The notes under the pieces: generated by a model
What the model was told of the DNA's origin: nothing
The model's input: only the letters and a program-made list of their open reading frames with translations
Databases searched by the model: none
Shown here: in pieces, positions 44,435 through 53,674 of the stretch
Layout: each line of letters begins with the position of its first letter
How positions within the stretch are numbered: position 1 is the first letter of the stretch
Origin: Falsibacillus pallidus
Lineage (GTDB): Bacteria; Bacillota; Bacilli; Bacillales; DSM-25281
Assembly: GCF_003350505.1 (NCBI RefSeq)
Contig: NZ_QQAY01000010.1
Span: 39,101-103,100, forward strand
Reading direction: 5' to 3'
DNA length: 64,000 nucleotides
Made by a program: the position numbers and the translations under genes

Positions 44435-44887
44435 TTAATAATAGGATTTATTCCCCCTTACATATACAGTAGTGTTTGTTTCTATATCAACAACTGCCAT
44501 CTGAGCAAATATGCAGTTATCATCTTTCTTCATGGAAAAATAAAAATACACTTGACGATTAGGGTCAATATTTTGACCTTTATTTTCTTTGCAATAGCTC
44601 CAAAGAAGAGCTTTGTATTCCCCAATGTATTTTTTTAATATTTGATTTTTTTCTTTATATAATATTTTTTTTGCAACGTAAATATCTGGGTTGTTTATCA
44701 TTTTATATCCTTGTAGATTGTTTCCGTTAAGATAACTTTCAGCACTTACCTCCTGCAATTTTTTGAAGGAGTTATCAGGATAAATAGTGCCAATGTAAGG
44801 ACTATCGTACCCGTTCGCAATCTTAAAGGACATAAAAGGTAAAGATAAAAAAGAACATGCAATTAGAAAGTACTTATATTTTTTCAA
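44435..44887 (-). CDS. Hypothetical secreted or membrane-anchored protein
   Basis: A protein of about 150 residues with an N-terminal hydrophobic segment (KKYKYFLIACSFLSLPFMSFKIA is the region; basic start then about 15 hydrophobic residues) that could be a signal peptide or anchor. The remainder is polar, with two Cys (SYCKENKG, DNCIFAQMAV) and no family I recognise. TTG 44887 is chosen because AGGAGAG lies upstream. Isolated and AT-rich. Function unknown. Confidence 0.55.
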   Translation of the reverse strand: MKKYKYFLIACSFLSLPFMSFKIANGYDSPYIGTIYPDNSFKKLQEVSAESYLNGNNLQGYKMINNPDIYVAKKILYKEKNQILKKYIGEYKALLWSYCKENKGQNIDPNRQVYFYFSMKKDDNCIFAQMAVVDIETNTTVYVRGNKSYY

Positions 44888-45109
44888 AGTAAACTCTCCT
44901 GTCTTAATTCCCACTAAAGAATCAAGCTTTGTTTAATAAATATTTAATCCGTCTCCTTTAAGTTTTCCCTATAATTTGCATTTATTATGTATTTAGATTT
45001 TTGTTATATAGGAACAGGGCAAATATTAAACTTTACAACCAATAAAAATTAGTAAATCAAAGCAATAATCACATAAAAAAAGCTGTTGTTTTGCATTACA
45101 ACTGCTTTA

Positions 45110-45476
45110 TTAATTCTTAGGAACCTCCTCTTTTATAACTAGCATTAAGAAAAAGGAAACCAGATAGCAAATGAGTGGATAATAGACTAAAGGGAAAGTA
45201 TCAATGAACCCGTTAACTCCAAGGAATCTTGTTACTGGTAAACTCAACAGAAAGGCCAATACCATTAGATAAGGCTTATAAAAGATGGAGGCAACTAATG
45301 CAATCATACTTGGTATATAAAGAAATATTAAATGCTCTATTCTCAATATATCCAACCATACTTTAATGTTATCACCTTGATGTTGTGGTAAGTAATCCTT
45401 CCACAAATATAAACCCATTAACGATCCTATGATTCCTAAAGCCCTTATAATAAAAAGTGCTTTTATTTTTTGTCAT
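45110..45476 (-). pseudogene. Small membrane protein gene with apparent frameshift in an A6 run
   Basis: The intact reading frame gives 102 residues from an ATG at 45418, with three or four hydrophobic segments, but has no ribosome site there. Upstream, ATG 45476 has AGGGGG at proper spacing and opens in a different frame (MTKNKS). Removing one A from the minus-strand A6 run at 45471-45466 joins the two as MTKIKALFIIRALGIIGSLMG..., which restores a good first transmembrane segment. So this is a frameshifted gene, a slippage-controlled gene or a sequencing error. The family is not recognised. Confidence 0.55.
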
Positions 45477-45610
45477 TTGTACAACCCCCTAATGGAATAT
45501 ATGCATTAGAGGGTCCCAATAACATCGAAGGATCAATGATTTAACGCTATCGAAAGGTTTTATACGATTATTATTACGAAAACAGAGTAAATCTAAATTG
45601 AAAAGTCTAT

Positions 45611-46525
45611 TTACTCTTCAATCATAGAAATTAATACTTTTTCCATTTCCTGCTTTGGCAATTCTTCTGCCAACATGACGATTTTATATCCTTTTTGGGG
45701 CACCGTTACCCTCAATCCAACCTTCATATTAAAACTTTCATCATCAAAAGTTACAAATTTAAATTGATATCCATTTAAAGAGTAGGATTCGGTGTTTTCA
45801 ATTTTTTGGGGAGTTTCCAAGTCATCTTTTTGTTTTAAGTTCATTTGTTTTGTCCAAAAAAATGACTTTCCATCAGAATAATTTGACGAAACCACTGGCT
45901 CATCTTCTGGCTTCTGCGAAATGTAGTTTTTATCTACTAATTGATATCCTTTAGGTAAATAGGAAGGGTTAGTAAAAGGAAAACTTGCTAATTGTTGGGC
46001 TTGTATTGGTATAATCTTATGTTCATACGCTTGCAATAATTTTTGAATTTGCTTTAATCTTTTTTCTTCTTCTTCATTTGGGTACTTCCTTTTTTCTTTT
46101 TGCACTTTACTATGGATTTTAGTTTGTTCTTTTATTAGTTCACTGTATTGATTGAACTCTTTTTCTGTTAAATTTTCTTTTGCAATCTGTAACGTTTGTT
46201 CATAGAAATCAAGTTCTTCTTTACTTTCATCAGGATAAGCTTGCTTTAAGTTTTCTCTTGAACCAAATAGTTGGCTAATGAAGGATTGAGCCGCATCGAC
46301 AATGTGAGTACCGTTGTAAGCAACACTTATACCAATTATTAATACTGAAGCAGCTACAGCAAGTATCCACGAAGAATAACGTCTCTTTCTCTTTTCAGTC
46401 CTAAAAGGCTTATGGATGATTTCGCTGTTCAATTCTAGTTTATCGAATGTCTCTTTTTTAAACTTTTCTATGTCTACTTTATGCTTAAAGTACATTTTTG
46501 CTGCTCTTAATTTCTTTTCCTCCAT
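45611..46525 (-). CDS. Anti-sigma factor with DUF4367-like extracellular domain
   Basis: A 304-residue single-pass membrane protein. The N-terminal cytoplasmic part (about 1-50) would bind the sigma factor encoded just upstream. A transmembrane helix follows at about 52-70 (SWILAVAASVLIIGISVAY). The extracellular part has a charged helical stretch and a C-terminal domain beginning NPSYLPKGYQLVDKNY, typical of DUF4367. ATG 46525 has GGAGG at better spacing than the ATG six bases earlier. It overlaps the sigma gene by about 40 bases, so expression is coupled. Confidence 0.82.
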   Translation of the reverse strand: MEEKKLRAAKMYFKHKVDIEKFKKETFDKLELNSEIIHKPFRTEKRKRRYSSWILAVAASVLIIGISVAYNGTHIVDAAQSFISQLFGSRENLKQAYPDESKEELDFYEQTLQIAKENLTEKEFNQYSELIKEQTKIHSKVQKEKRKYPNEEEEKRLKQIQKLLQAYEHKIIPIQAQQLASFPFTNPSYLPKGYQLVDKNYISQKPEDEPVVSSNYSDGKSFFWTKQMNLKQKDDLETPQKIENTESYSLNGYQFKFVTFDDESFNMKVGLRVTVPQKGYKIVMLAEELPKQEMEKVLISMIEE

Positions 46526-47015
46526 ATCCATCCTCCTTCATTTTTTTGCTTAATAACTGGCGGCCGCGAGAGAGTCTAGACTTTACCGTGCCAACATTTA
46601 GATTTAAGATTTCTGATATTTCTTGAATGGATAGTTCATCAAAGTAGAAGAGAGTAATAGGTAAACTATAGTGTTTCGGTAAATCATAAACAGCATTATG
46701 TACCTCTTCTTCCTGAACAGCTCTGAAATATGATTCTTCACTGCTTTCTTGTTTCTTGTCAGGTAAGAAGTCAGAGATAACTTCTCTCCATGATTTTCTG
46801 AACGAATTATTGCATTCATTAATCACAATTCTAGCAAGCCAAGGAAATGGCTCATTACTATTCTTTAATTGTTCCATCGAATGAAACGCCTTGATAAATG
46901 CTTCTTGTACTTGGTCTTCTGCTTTTAGCCAATCTTTGACGTAAGTATAAGCAAGTCTAACCAGGCGGTTTGTATACTTATCTATCCAAACCGCTAAAAT
47001 TTCCTTCTTATTCAA
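46485..47015 (-). CDS. ECF-family RNA polymerase sigma factor (module 1)
   Basis: A 176-residue sigma-70 family ECF factor. Region 2 lies at about 10-75 (LAYTYVKDWLKAEDQVQEAFIKAF) and region 4 at about 110-160 (LPKHYSLPITLFYFDELSIQEISEIL, then VGTVKSRLSRGRQLL). No additional C-terminal domain. RBS GGAGGGG. Its overlapping partner is a DUF4367-type anti-sigma factor. The regulon is unknown; an AAC-type -35 element upstream suggests autoregulation. Confidence 0.92.
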   Translation of the reverse strand: MNKKEILAVWIDKYTNRLVRLAYTYVKDWLKAEDQVQEAFIKAFHSMEQLKNSNEPFPWLARIVINECNNSFRKSWREVISDFLPDKKQESSEESYFRAVQEEEVHNAVYDLPKHYSLPITLFYFDELSIQEISEILNLNVGTVKSRLSRGRQLLSKKMKEDGYGGKEIKSSKNVL

Positions 47016-47057
47016 GAATTCCCCTCCTTAAAACCTCGTGCCACGCTGTTTTCAAAG

Positions 47058-47087
47058 GTAAGATGTATTTTCATTAGAAAAGGTTGC
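47058..47087 (-). promoter_or_regulatory. Possible ECF-type autoregulatory promoter of sigma module 1
   Basis: On the minus strand GCAACCTTTT with its -35 core at 47087-47082 and CATCTTAC near 47065-47058, about 15 bases apart. This resembles the AACCTTT...CGTCTT pattern seen before several Bacillus ECF operons. Match is partial. Confidence 0.35.
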
Positions 47088-47527
47088 GTTATTTTTATAA
47101 TTTCTTTTTTAAGGTTAACAGAGTCAATCTTTAAAAGTGGAAGTTTTGTGATAATAGAATATTTCAAAGTTTATAGTAGGAAATTAAAATCAAATTCATA
47201 AACTTGATAACAACTAGAATTATGCCAAAATTGAAAGTGCATTGACATATAAAAACGAGTGGAGTAAAAATCCTAATAAATTCGATTTATTAGAGTGAGA
47301 AACCGTAGACAATATAACAAACAGCAGCCTCATTAGCTTAAGTAAGGTATCATATCCTATTGTCGCTTATTGGATAAGTATGTAAAAAAGGTGTTAAGTG
47401 TATTGTTAATACTCCTTTTTTTAGGAAGTTCATCTGGATATATATGTTAAAATAATTGCAGGGAAGGATTCAACTAACGGACAGGATAATAGAAGAATTA
47501 TATCAATAGTACATAGGAGATGTTGTA
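47088..47527. other. AT-rich spacer without a recognisable gene
   Basis: 440 bases between divergent genes. I see no ORF with a ribosome site and no RNA gene. AAAAAAGG...CCTTTTTT at about 47385-47421 forms a weak hairpin. A TTGACA at 47243-47248 has no convincing -10 element at 17 bases. Confidence 0.4.
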
Positions 47528-47950
47528 ATGATAACTGTTAAAAATGCTGAAAGTTATCTTAAAGGGAGTATTGGTGAAGATACCGATGATATAAAGAAGG
47601 TTTGGGAAAAATTCAAGGATTTTTCAATGGAGACAGTAGAGGGAGAAGAAGATAAAGAAATTTTATTTCAGTGTGGTGTCTATGATTTTACAGGAGAAGA
47701 ACTATTCCATTTTGATCTTGTACGTCAGTTTACAGTTTATGAAGAAGATGATTATTCCCACATGGAACAACTACACTGTGAATTTTTATTTAAACCAACT
47801 AGCGAGTTAAAAAAGTTAAATGTAGATGAATGGTCAATGGATTATGACGACATAGAAAATTTTTTTAATCATATTGAAAGTACTAATGAGTTTAAAATAC
47901 CTTTGAGTTTAAAACCGATAAAATTAGAAATATATCAAGAAGAAATTTAA
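47528..47950 (+). CDS. Hypothetical acidic protein
   Basis: A 140-residue cytoplasmic, very acidic protein (many Asp/Glu, for example VEGEEDKEILFQ and YEEDDYSHMEQ). Predicted mixed alpha/beta, no signal or membrane segment. I do not recognise the family; the style resembles small immunity or cargo-neighbour proteins, but there is no toxin gene beside it. RBS AGGAGATG. It stands alone between two ECF modules. Function unknown. Confidence 0.6.
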   Translation: MITVKNAESYLKGSIGEDTDDIKKVWEKFKDFSMETVEGEEDKEILFQCGVYDFTGEELFHFDLVRQFTVYEEDDYSHMEQLHCEFLFKPTSELKKLNVDEWSMDYDDIENFFNHIESTNEFKIPLSLKPIKLEIYQEEI

Positions 47951-48084
47951 TTCTATTTCATAACGGAGCTTATGTTCCTGATCAGCTGCCAATACAGGGG
48001 AGCTTTTCTTTTAGATATTTTTCACGGAAAAATGAACCATTTCCTAACTCGGTGGGAATAAGTAGGTAGATAGGAGGTTGGGAC

Positions 48085-48660
48085 GTGACGGAACATGAAG
48101 AACTTATCAAAGCGCAGTCTGGGGATCATCATGCATTCAATTCACTGTTAAGACACTATTTACCGTCAGCATATCAGGTGGCTTTCATGATTCTAAGGGA
48201 AAGAGCTGTGGCAGATGATGCGGTGCAGGAAGCACTAATTCGTACATACAAATCCATACATCGCTTTAATCCTGAAATTGCATCATTTAAAACCTGGTTT
48301 CATCAAATTTTGCTGCATGTTACCTGGAAAATGGCAAAACGAAAACGATTCTTCTCTCCGTGGAAGGAATTATTGGACAATTCTAGTGAAGGGCAGCCGG
48401 AATACGTTTATCTGCAGGGAGAAAACCAAAAAGAATTATATCAAACTATTCGAAAGCTTTCTAAGAAACATCAGACCGTGATCATTTTATACTACATGCA
48501 GGAGTTTTCGGTCTCAGAAATTGCTTCGATCCTTACTGTCAGTGAAGGAACAATTAAATCTCGTCTTCATTATGCCAGGGGTGAGCTTAAGAATGAATTG
48601 ATGTCATCTCCACATGGTGAAATATCTCTCAAGGAGGGGTGGACGTGGAACAAGAATTAA
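48085..48660 (+). CDS. ECF-family RNA polymerase sigma factor (module 2)
   Basis: A 191-residue ECF sigma factor. Region 2 at about 15-80 (LRHYLPSAYQVAFMILRERAVADDAVQEALIRTYKSI runs through it) and region 4 at about 125-170 (KHQTVIILYYMQEFSVSEIASIL, then SEGTIKSRLHYARGEL). Start GTG with AGGAGG upstream. The next gene begins inside its 3' end and encodes a single-pass membrane protein, the probable anti-sigma factor. Confidence 0.92.
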   Translation: MTEHEELIKAQSGDHHAFNSLLRHYLPSAYQVAFMILRERAVADDAVQEALIRTYKSIHRFNPEIASFKTWFHQILLHVTWKMAKRKRFFSPWKELLDNSSEGQPEYVYLQGENQKELYQTIRKLSKKHQTVIILYYMQEFSVSEIASILTVSEGTIKSRLHYARGELKNELMSSPHGEISLKEGWTWNKN

Positions 48661-49658
48661 AAGACACTTTGAAAAACGTTCAAGGACAAATCCGATATCC
48701 AAAAGAAATACATATTGAACGCATCCTAAAAAAGAAAAAACGGGCTAAATTAAATCAGGCAGCCCTAATTGTAGTGATATTGACTCTTTTCCTAACTTTG
48801 ATTCCCAATGTGACTCCAAGCTGGGCCGAACTTAGGCTTTTTGGGACAAGCCCAAAACCAGCGCATCCTTATTCGGAATACTTGGTACACAACGGATACT
48901 ACTACATCCCATCAGTACAGAAAATATCTAAAGAACAGTTAGAGACGAAACTAGGAACGATTTCACGTAATGGAGATTGGAAGTTTTTACGAGAAGGTGA
49001 TACGACTCAATACCCTCCGAACTCCAATTATTATTCTATTAAAGGAAAATCACCAGATAAATACATTGCAGTTGATATTATGGCAGGTCCGGCAAGAAAG
49101 CACAAGATAGAGGGTTATCAGGTTCTAAAACGGGCAAAATTGGTGGAAAAACCTGATGTGAAATCTATTTATGGGGGAAAAAATGATTCGATGGAAGTGA
49201 ATGCTGCTTATGAGAATATCCGAAATATTGTTCCTTTTTTAAGGATACTGCAGTCTCCAGATTTGAAGATGACAACTAGTGTATTGCGGAACGACGGGGC
49301 TCGCTATCATGTAAAGTTGGGATATAAACCTGCACCTCATAGTAGCATAAAGCAGACAGTGACACTACCAGGGGATAACCATGTTACTGAAAAGTTTCTC
49401 TGGATACAAGAATATCCAGAAAAATATCTAGACGGAAATCATCCTGATTACAACGGAGATTTTCAGTATGATTCCATCCAACAAGTCGGAGAATTTAGTT
49501 CCAATGGAATTACATGGGCTAGTTATCAAGTTGCTCAATATGATTCTTTATTTTCTACAAAGATAAACGGGATTATATACGAAGTGTCTTGCCAGGGCTT
49601 TTCTGTAGAAGAAATGAAAAAACTATTAGAAACATTTACAATAGCCCCTAAAAAGTAA
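48645..49658 (+). CDS. Probable anti-sigma factor, single-pass membrane protein
   Basis: A 337-residue protein. The cytoplasmic N-terminus (about 1-40, charged) is followed by one transmembrane helix (about 41-60, ALIVVILTLFLTLIPNV), then a ~275-residue extracellular domain with no family I recognise. Placement directly after an ECF sigma gene with overlap, plus this topology, supports an anti-sigma role. GTG 48645 has AAGGAGGGG 6 bases upstream; a GTG six bases earlier lies within that ribosome site. Confidence 0.72.
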   Translation: MEQELKDTLKNVQGQIRYPKEIHIERILKKKKRAKLNQAALIVVILTLFLTLIPNVTPSWAELRLFGTSPKPAHPYSEYLVHNGYYYIPSVQKISKEQLETKLGTISRNGDWKFLREGDTTQYPPNSNYYSIKGKSPDKYIAVDIMAGPARKHKIEGYQVLKRAKLVEKPDVKSIYGGKNDSMEVNAAYENIRNIVPFLRILQSPDLKMTTSVLRNDGARYHVKLGYKPAPHSSIKQTVTLPGDNHVTEKFLWIQEYPEKYLDGNHPDYNGDFQYDSIQQVGEFSSNGITWASYQVAQYDSLFSTKINGIIYEVSCQGFSVEEMKKLLETFTIAPKK

Positions 49659-49986
49659 GGGAATATTCTAGATGGATTAGTCAGTTCGAATAGGATTTAG
49701 AGGTCGTAGAAGGCACCCCTCTTTATCCAGGATCGTTGTTCTTTAGGTTAATGATTGTGGTAGATTGTGCTTTCGCTAACGGGGGCTCATCTTCAATAAG
49801 GATTTAAAACAAGGACCCAATTCGGGTCCTTGTTTTATGGTCATTTATTAACAATATTATTTAACCCATAGTTAAGGGTTTAAAGTTGAATTTGCTCGAC
49901 TTAAGTTAAATTTGAAAATGCCTACAATATTTTTATAAGTGATATGGAAATATATGTTATTATATTGATGAAGGAGTGAGGGGTAT
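49659..49986. other. Spacer with one terminator, otherwise empty
   Basis: 328 bases between the anti-sigma gene and the next small gene. Apart from the hairpin at 49807-49836 I see no gene or RNA. The right half is AT-rich. Confidence 0.5.
49807..49836 (+). terminator. Terminator downstream of sigma module 2
   Basis: AACAAGGACCC-AATT-CGGGTCCTTGTT perfect stem followed by TTA. About 150 bases after the anti-sigma stop. Confidence 0.8.
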
Positions 49987-50226
49987 TTGAATACATTGAA
50001 TTGGATCGTATTTCTATGGCAGTTCTCATGTGGTATTTCGATTATTTCTTTTGCCTACGGATTATTTAAACGGTCTTGGATCTCTATGATAATTAGTCTT
50101 GTATCATTTCTGCCAGTTTCTTATTACTTTCTTGGTGCTGAAAACGAGTTAAAGTTTATCGGTTATACCCCAATATTAATGCTTTTATTTATTCTACTAT
50201 TTAAAGAGAGTAAGAAAAGAATCTAA
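49987..50226 (+). CDS. Small hydrophobic membrane protein, unknown
   Basis: A 79-residue protein with three hydrophobic segments (about 5-25, 28-48 and 56-73) and a basic C-terminus (KESKKRI). TTG start after GGAGTGAGGGG. No family recognised. Stands alone before an acetyltransferase gene. Confidence 0.5.
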   Translation: MNTLNWIVFLWQFSCGISIISFAYGLFKRSWISMIISLVSFLPVSYYFLGAENELKFIGYTPILMLLFILLFKESKKRI

Positions 50227-50303
50227 ATGATATTTTTCCATCCAACAGAAGTGTTTTCTGTGTAAACCCCATTAGTTAGTTAATGAAAAGGTTGGAGATA
50301 AAA

Positions 50304-50837
50304 TTGAGTCGGAAAAAGAACATGATGATTGAGTCTAAAATCCATACAAAGAGAGTGTTGCTAAGGAAATTCAAAGATGAAGATATAATTGATTTCTATG
50401 AAATAGTTAAGAAGCATGAAGTCGGAGAATGGCTCGGGGTAGAAAGAGGAATGACGTTTGTAGAATCGGAGAACTATATAAATACGATTATTAATCACTG
50501 GACTATTCATAAATTTGGTGTTTGGGCGGTAATAAGTAAGATTAATAATCGAATTATAGGCCATTGTGGTTTAAGGTGTTTTAACGAGACACAGGATGTA
50601 GAGATTATTTACCTTTTAGAGCCTAAGTTTTGGGGACAAGGATTTGCAACAGAAGCTGGAGCTGCTGCTGTGCAATTTGCATTTGAATCTCTAAAAATCG
50701 ATACCCTTCATGCACGAATTAGATCAAGTAATGGTAAGTCAAAGAACGTGATAAAAAAACTTGGTTTTTCTTTTGTAGAGGATAGAGAGTACGAGGGGAG
50801 AACTTTATCTTACTACATGATGCATAATCCTACTTAA
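50304..50837 (+). CDS. GNAT acetyltransferase, RimJ/RimL type
   Basis: A protein of about 177 residues of the GNAT superfamily, RimJ/RimL/SpeG-like. It begins with KRVLLRKFKDEDI, has GHCGLRCF and the acetyl-CoA loop FWGQGFATEAGAAAV near 117-131, then NGKSKNVIKKLGF near the C-terminus. These enzymes acetylate N-terminal amines or small molecules; the substrate is unknown. TTG 50304 is preferred because TTGGAGA lies 6 bases upstream; ATG 50283 lacks a ribosome site. Confidence 0.85.
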   Translation: MSRKKNMMIESKIHTKRVLLRKFKDEDIIDFYEIVKKHEVGEWLGVERGMTFVESENYINTIINHWTIHKFGVWAVISKINNRIIGHCGLRCFNETQDVEIIYLLEPKFWGQGFATEAGAAAVQFAFESLKIDTLHARIRSSNGKSKNVIKKLGFSFVEDREYEGRTLSYYMMHNPT

Positions 50838-50917
50838 TGCCAAGCCGTTTAAACGCCAACTCTCTAATGAGTAATTAATGACTATAACTATACTAATTTC
50901 TTATTGGAGGGTTAATA

Positions 50918-51700
50918 TTGACAAAAAATCTTAAAGATAAAATCGCTATTGTGACTGGAGCCAGTCGAGCTAATGGAATTGGAGCAGCCGTTTGTATGTC
51001 ATTAGCAGAGGCTGGTGCAGATGTTTTCTTTACCCGTTGGACTCCTTTTGATGAGAATGAAGGAAATGGTATTGAAAAAGGGTTTCCAGAGTTTTTAGCT
51101 GATAAAATAACTAATTTAGGTGTAAGGTGTGCTCATATGGAATTGGATTTATCTAAAGCTGATTCCGCCTTGAAATTACTAAGCGAAGTAGAGAGAACAA
51201 TTGGCACTCCTTCAATTCTTGTAAATAATGCAACATTCGAATCTCCATCCAACTTCAGGAGTTTAAATGCTGACATTCTCTATCGACATTATCAAGTGAA
51301 CAATTTTGGTACGATTATATTAAGTACAGAATTTGCAAAGAGATATGAAAAAGTCTTCTCTGGACAAAAGGGTGGAAGGATTATTAATCTAGTTTCTGGC
51401 GGCCCGGACCCTAACAACTTAGCCTACATTGCGACTAAAGGTGCCATTATTGCTATTACAGAGCCCTTATCGATTGCTTTAGCCCCAATTGGAATAACAG
51501 TGAACTCTGTTAATCCTGGTCCTACAGATACGGGATGGATGAGTGATGATATTAAAGCTCAGTTAACAACTCTCTTCCCAATGGGGAGGGTGGGGGTTCC
51601 TGAAGATGCTGCAAATCTAATAAATTTCTTGGCTAGTAATGAATCACAATGGATTACTGGTCAAGTTATCAAATCAGAAGGTGGATTTTTAGGTAAGTAA
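50918..51700 (+). CDS. Short-chain dehydrogenase/reductase
   Basis: A 260-residue classical SDR. Cofactor motif TGASRANGIG at about 14-23, NNAT in the NNAG position near 98, catalytic Ser in INLVSGG near 148 and the YxxxK motif YIATK near 158. End block PMGRVGVPEDAANLINFLAS...ITGQVIKSEGG is typical. Probably NAD(P)-dependent; the substrate cannot be inferred. TTG start after TGGAGGG. Isolated gene. Confidence 0.9.
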   Translation: MTKNLKDKIAIVTGASRANGIGAAVCMSLAEAGADVFFTRWTPFDENEGNGIEKGFPEFLADKITNLGVRCAHMELDLSKADSALKLLSEVERTIGTPSILVNNATFESPSNFRSLNADILYRHYQVNNFGTIILSTEFAKRYEKVFSGQKGGRIINLVSGGPDPNNLAYIATKGAIIAITEPLSIALAPIGITVNSVNPGPTDTGWMSDDIKAQLTTLFPMGRVGVPEDAANLINFLASNESQWITGQVIKSEGGFLGK

Positions 51701-51804
51701 CGTTAGGTTAAACAGCCTACTTTAATGGCTAAGCTTTCATTGATTAAAGACATGGAAGCAATATATCCAATATGGTGGAATAATATGGTTTTAGGGGTGG
51801 TAGT

Positions 51805-52056
51805 TTGAACAAGAGATTTAGCACGCTTTCTTCAATTTTAATACTAATAGGTATCTTAGTAACTTTAGCAAAGTTTTATTATGGTTCATCGAGTTGGGAA
51901 GGATTTTTCGGAGTGATTTCGATTGGCATCGCAATATTCATTTTTGGTGTCATTTTTGGTGTTATGGCTTTTGCAAAAAAAGAAAAGGGCGTCTTGAAGT
52001 ACATATCAGTTTTCTCAGTAATTATTGCTGTTTTCTTTGTAGGTTATCTAGCCTAA
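51805..52056 (+). CDS. Small membrane protein, unknown
   Basis: An 83-residue protein with three hydrophobic segments (about 9-27, 34-55 and 65-82) and a basic loop (AKKEKGVLK). TTG start after GGGGTGG. No family recognised. Convergent with a lipoprotein gene. Confidence 0.5.
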   Translation: MNKRFSTLSSILILIGILVTLAKFYYGSSSWEGFFGVISIGIAIFIFGVIFGVMAFAKKEKGVLKYISVFSVIIAVFFVGYLA

Positions 52057-52135
52057 AATATGATACTTATTTGAGGCTAGGAGTAAGTAATCGAGAAGAA
52101 CTGCTGTTTTAGAGTTGCCAGCTGGTAGAGAACAT

Positions 52136-52405
52136 CTAACATATAGAAGTAATACCGTTTTTAATTTTGCCGCTTTGGTCATCAACATAGTCGGTTCCGT
52201 TCTCGCAATTATCTTCATTCTTCCACTTAACAATATATTGATTGCCCTTATGACTAACGGATATTATTTCCACTGTACCAATGTGTTTAGAGTGATCTTT
52301 CATCACAATTGACTTTGCTTCTTCTTCAGTAACTTTCGGTTTCGAGAAGCTGCTGCAGCCACTCACTATCAGCACTAGACTTAAGGCTAAAACGAATCGT
52401 TTCAT
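52136..52405 (-). CDS. Small lipoprotein
   Basis: An 89-residue lipoprotein precursor: basic start (MKRF), hydrophobic core (VLALSLVLIVSG) and lipobox VSGC with Cys17, followed by a linker and a compact domain resembling a single PepSY-like unit (TEEEAKSIVMKD...GTVEIISVSHKGNQYIVKW). Substrate for the Lgt encoded at 7964. RBS GGAGGTG. Function unknown. Confidence 0.8.
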   Translation of the reverse strand: MKRFVLALSLVLIVSGCSSFSKPKVTEEEAKSIVMKDHSKHIGTVEIISVSHKGNQYIVKWKNEDNCENGTDYVDDQSGKIKNGITSIC

Positions 52406-52518
52406 ACATTTTCACCTCCGTATTCATTTAGACGATTGCACTATTAATGTGGTTACAAATCACACATTTTTATAGTACAACCAAATAGTCCTTTTGAAAT
52501 CAATACATAAGAAAGTCA

Positions 52519-52553
52519 AAAAAAGTGAAATCATTTGTGGTTTCACTTTTTTC
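52519..52553. terminator. Symmetrical hairpin with A and T tracts
   Basis: AAAAAAAGTGAAA-TCATTTGTGG-TTTCACTTTTTT between two divergent genes. It looks like a bidirectional terminator although no gene ends next to it, perhaps a remnant of a lost gene. Confidence 0.6.
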
Positions 52554-52635
52554 TTTCCTACTTCGAACTTGAAGTGTCATGGTATAATTTTACATAAAAC
52601 ATATATTTAAATGTCCTAAAGAAGGAGAAGTATTC

Positions 52636-53505
52636 ATGGAGAGATGCAATAAATCAGTACTAGAACTCGTTAAATTTAATGAATATGATATTACGGGATT
52701 AATCGAGCTTTCTGCATCAGTCGGATGGGATTATGATGAGAACGAGATTGGAACTGTATTGGAGTCAGGAGAGATTTTCGGGCATAAAAATGCTGATGGG
52801 AAAATCGTTTCTAGTGCTGCAATAATTCCCTATGATAGTTCTTTAGCTACGATTGGTATGGTTATTGTGAATAATGGCTATAGAGGAATGGGACTAGGGA
52901 AAGAGGCTACTCTAAAATGTATAAATAGTGTTTCAAAGAACATAACCATTATGCTAATTGCAACAGAAGAAGGAAAACGCCTCTATGAAAAAATGGGATT
53001 TACCAAGGTAGATGTTATTCATAAGTATATTAGTGATAACTATGTACCTATTTCCAGATTGACTGGAAATGATGTAATCATTGAAGAATTCAGCGAGAAT
53101 GATATTAATGAAATACTTAAGATAGATGAAGATGCTTTCGGGGATAGAAGAAGCCGGTTTCTTAAAAATAGAATAGAGCAATCAGAAAAATGTCTGGTTG
53201 TGAAAGATAATAGCGGAACCATAGTGGGGTATGGAATGTCTATCTTAGGACCTGTCAATCTTATATTAGGGCCCATTTCAGCACCAGACTTCCAAACAGC
53301 TTCTCTATTAATTGATAAATTATCGTCTAAACATCAAGGGAAATTAAGAATTGATGTCCCATCAAATAATGAAGAGTTCATGGCGATGCTAGAGAAAGGT
53401 GGATTCATTAAGGTAAGTGAGCCCCCTATAATGGTCATCAATTCTCTTGATATGCCACCTAGGAACAATACATTGTATGGAATTGCAGCCCAGATTTTTG
53501 GGTAA
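52636..53505 (+). CDS. Two-domain GNAT acetyltransferase
   Basis: A 289-residue protein with two GNAT-like halves. The first (about 8-135) has the acetyl-CoA loop NNGYRGMGLGKEA near 79-91 and RLYEKMGFTKVD. The second (about 145-289) has IDEDAFGDRRSRFLK and GYGMSILG but a weaker CoA loop. This matches the family of GNATs with a degenerate C-terminal acetyltransferase-like domain. The substrate is unknown. RBS AAGAAGGAGAAG. Confidence 0.85.
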   Translation: MERCNKSVLELVKFNEYDITGLIELSASVGWDYDENEIGTVLESGEIFGHKNADGKIVSSAAIIPYDSSLATIGMVIVNNGYRGMGLGKEATLKCINSVSKNITIMLIATEEGKRLYEKMGFTKVDVIHKYISDNYVPISRLTGNDVIIEEFSENDINEILKIDEDAFGDRRSRFLKNRIEQSEKCLVVKDNSGTIVGYGMSILGPVNLILGPISAPDFQTASLLIDKLSSKHQGKLRIDVPSNNEEFMAMLEKGGFIKVSEPPIMVINSLDMPPRNNTLYGIAAQIFG

Positions 53506-53674
53506 GAGACTTTGTTTTTACATAAGATTAGACAATCTATTAGGGATCGTTGTTGATTTTCCCTCTTGGTGTATTTCACCTTTTTTAGCAGCCAAATTAC
53601 ATGTTCGTGGCAAGAAGACAGAATGAGAACCATAGGGAATTTAAGTTATTTACACTTTGCTATGGAGGAAACTT

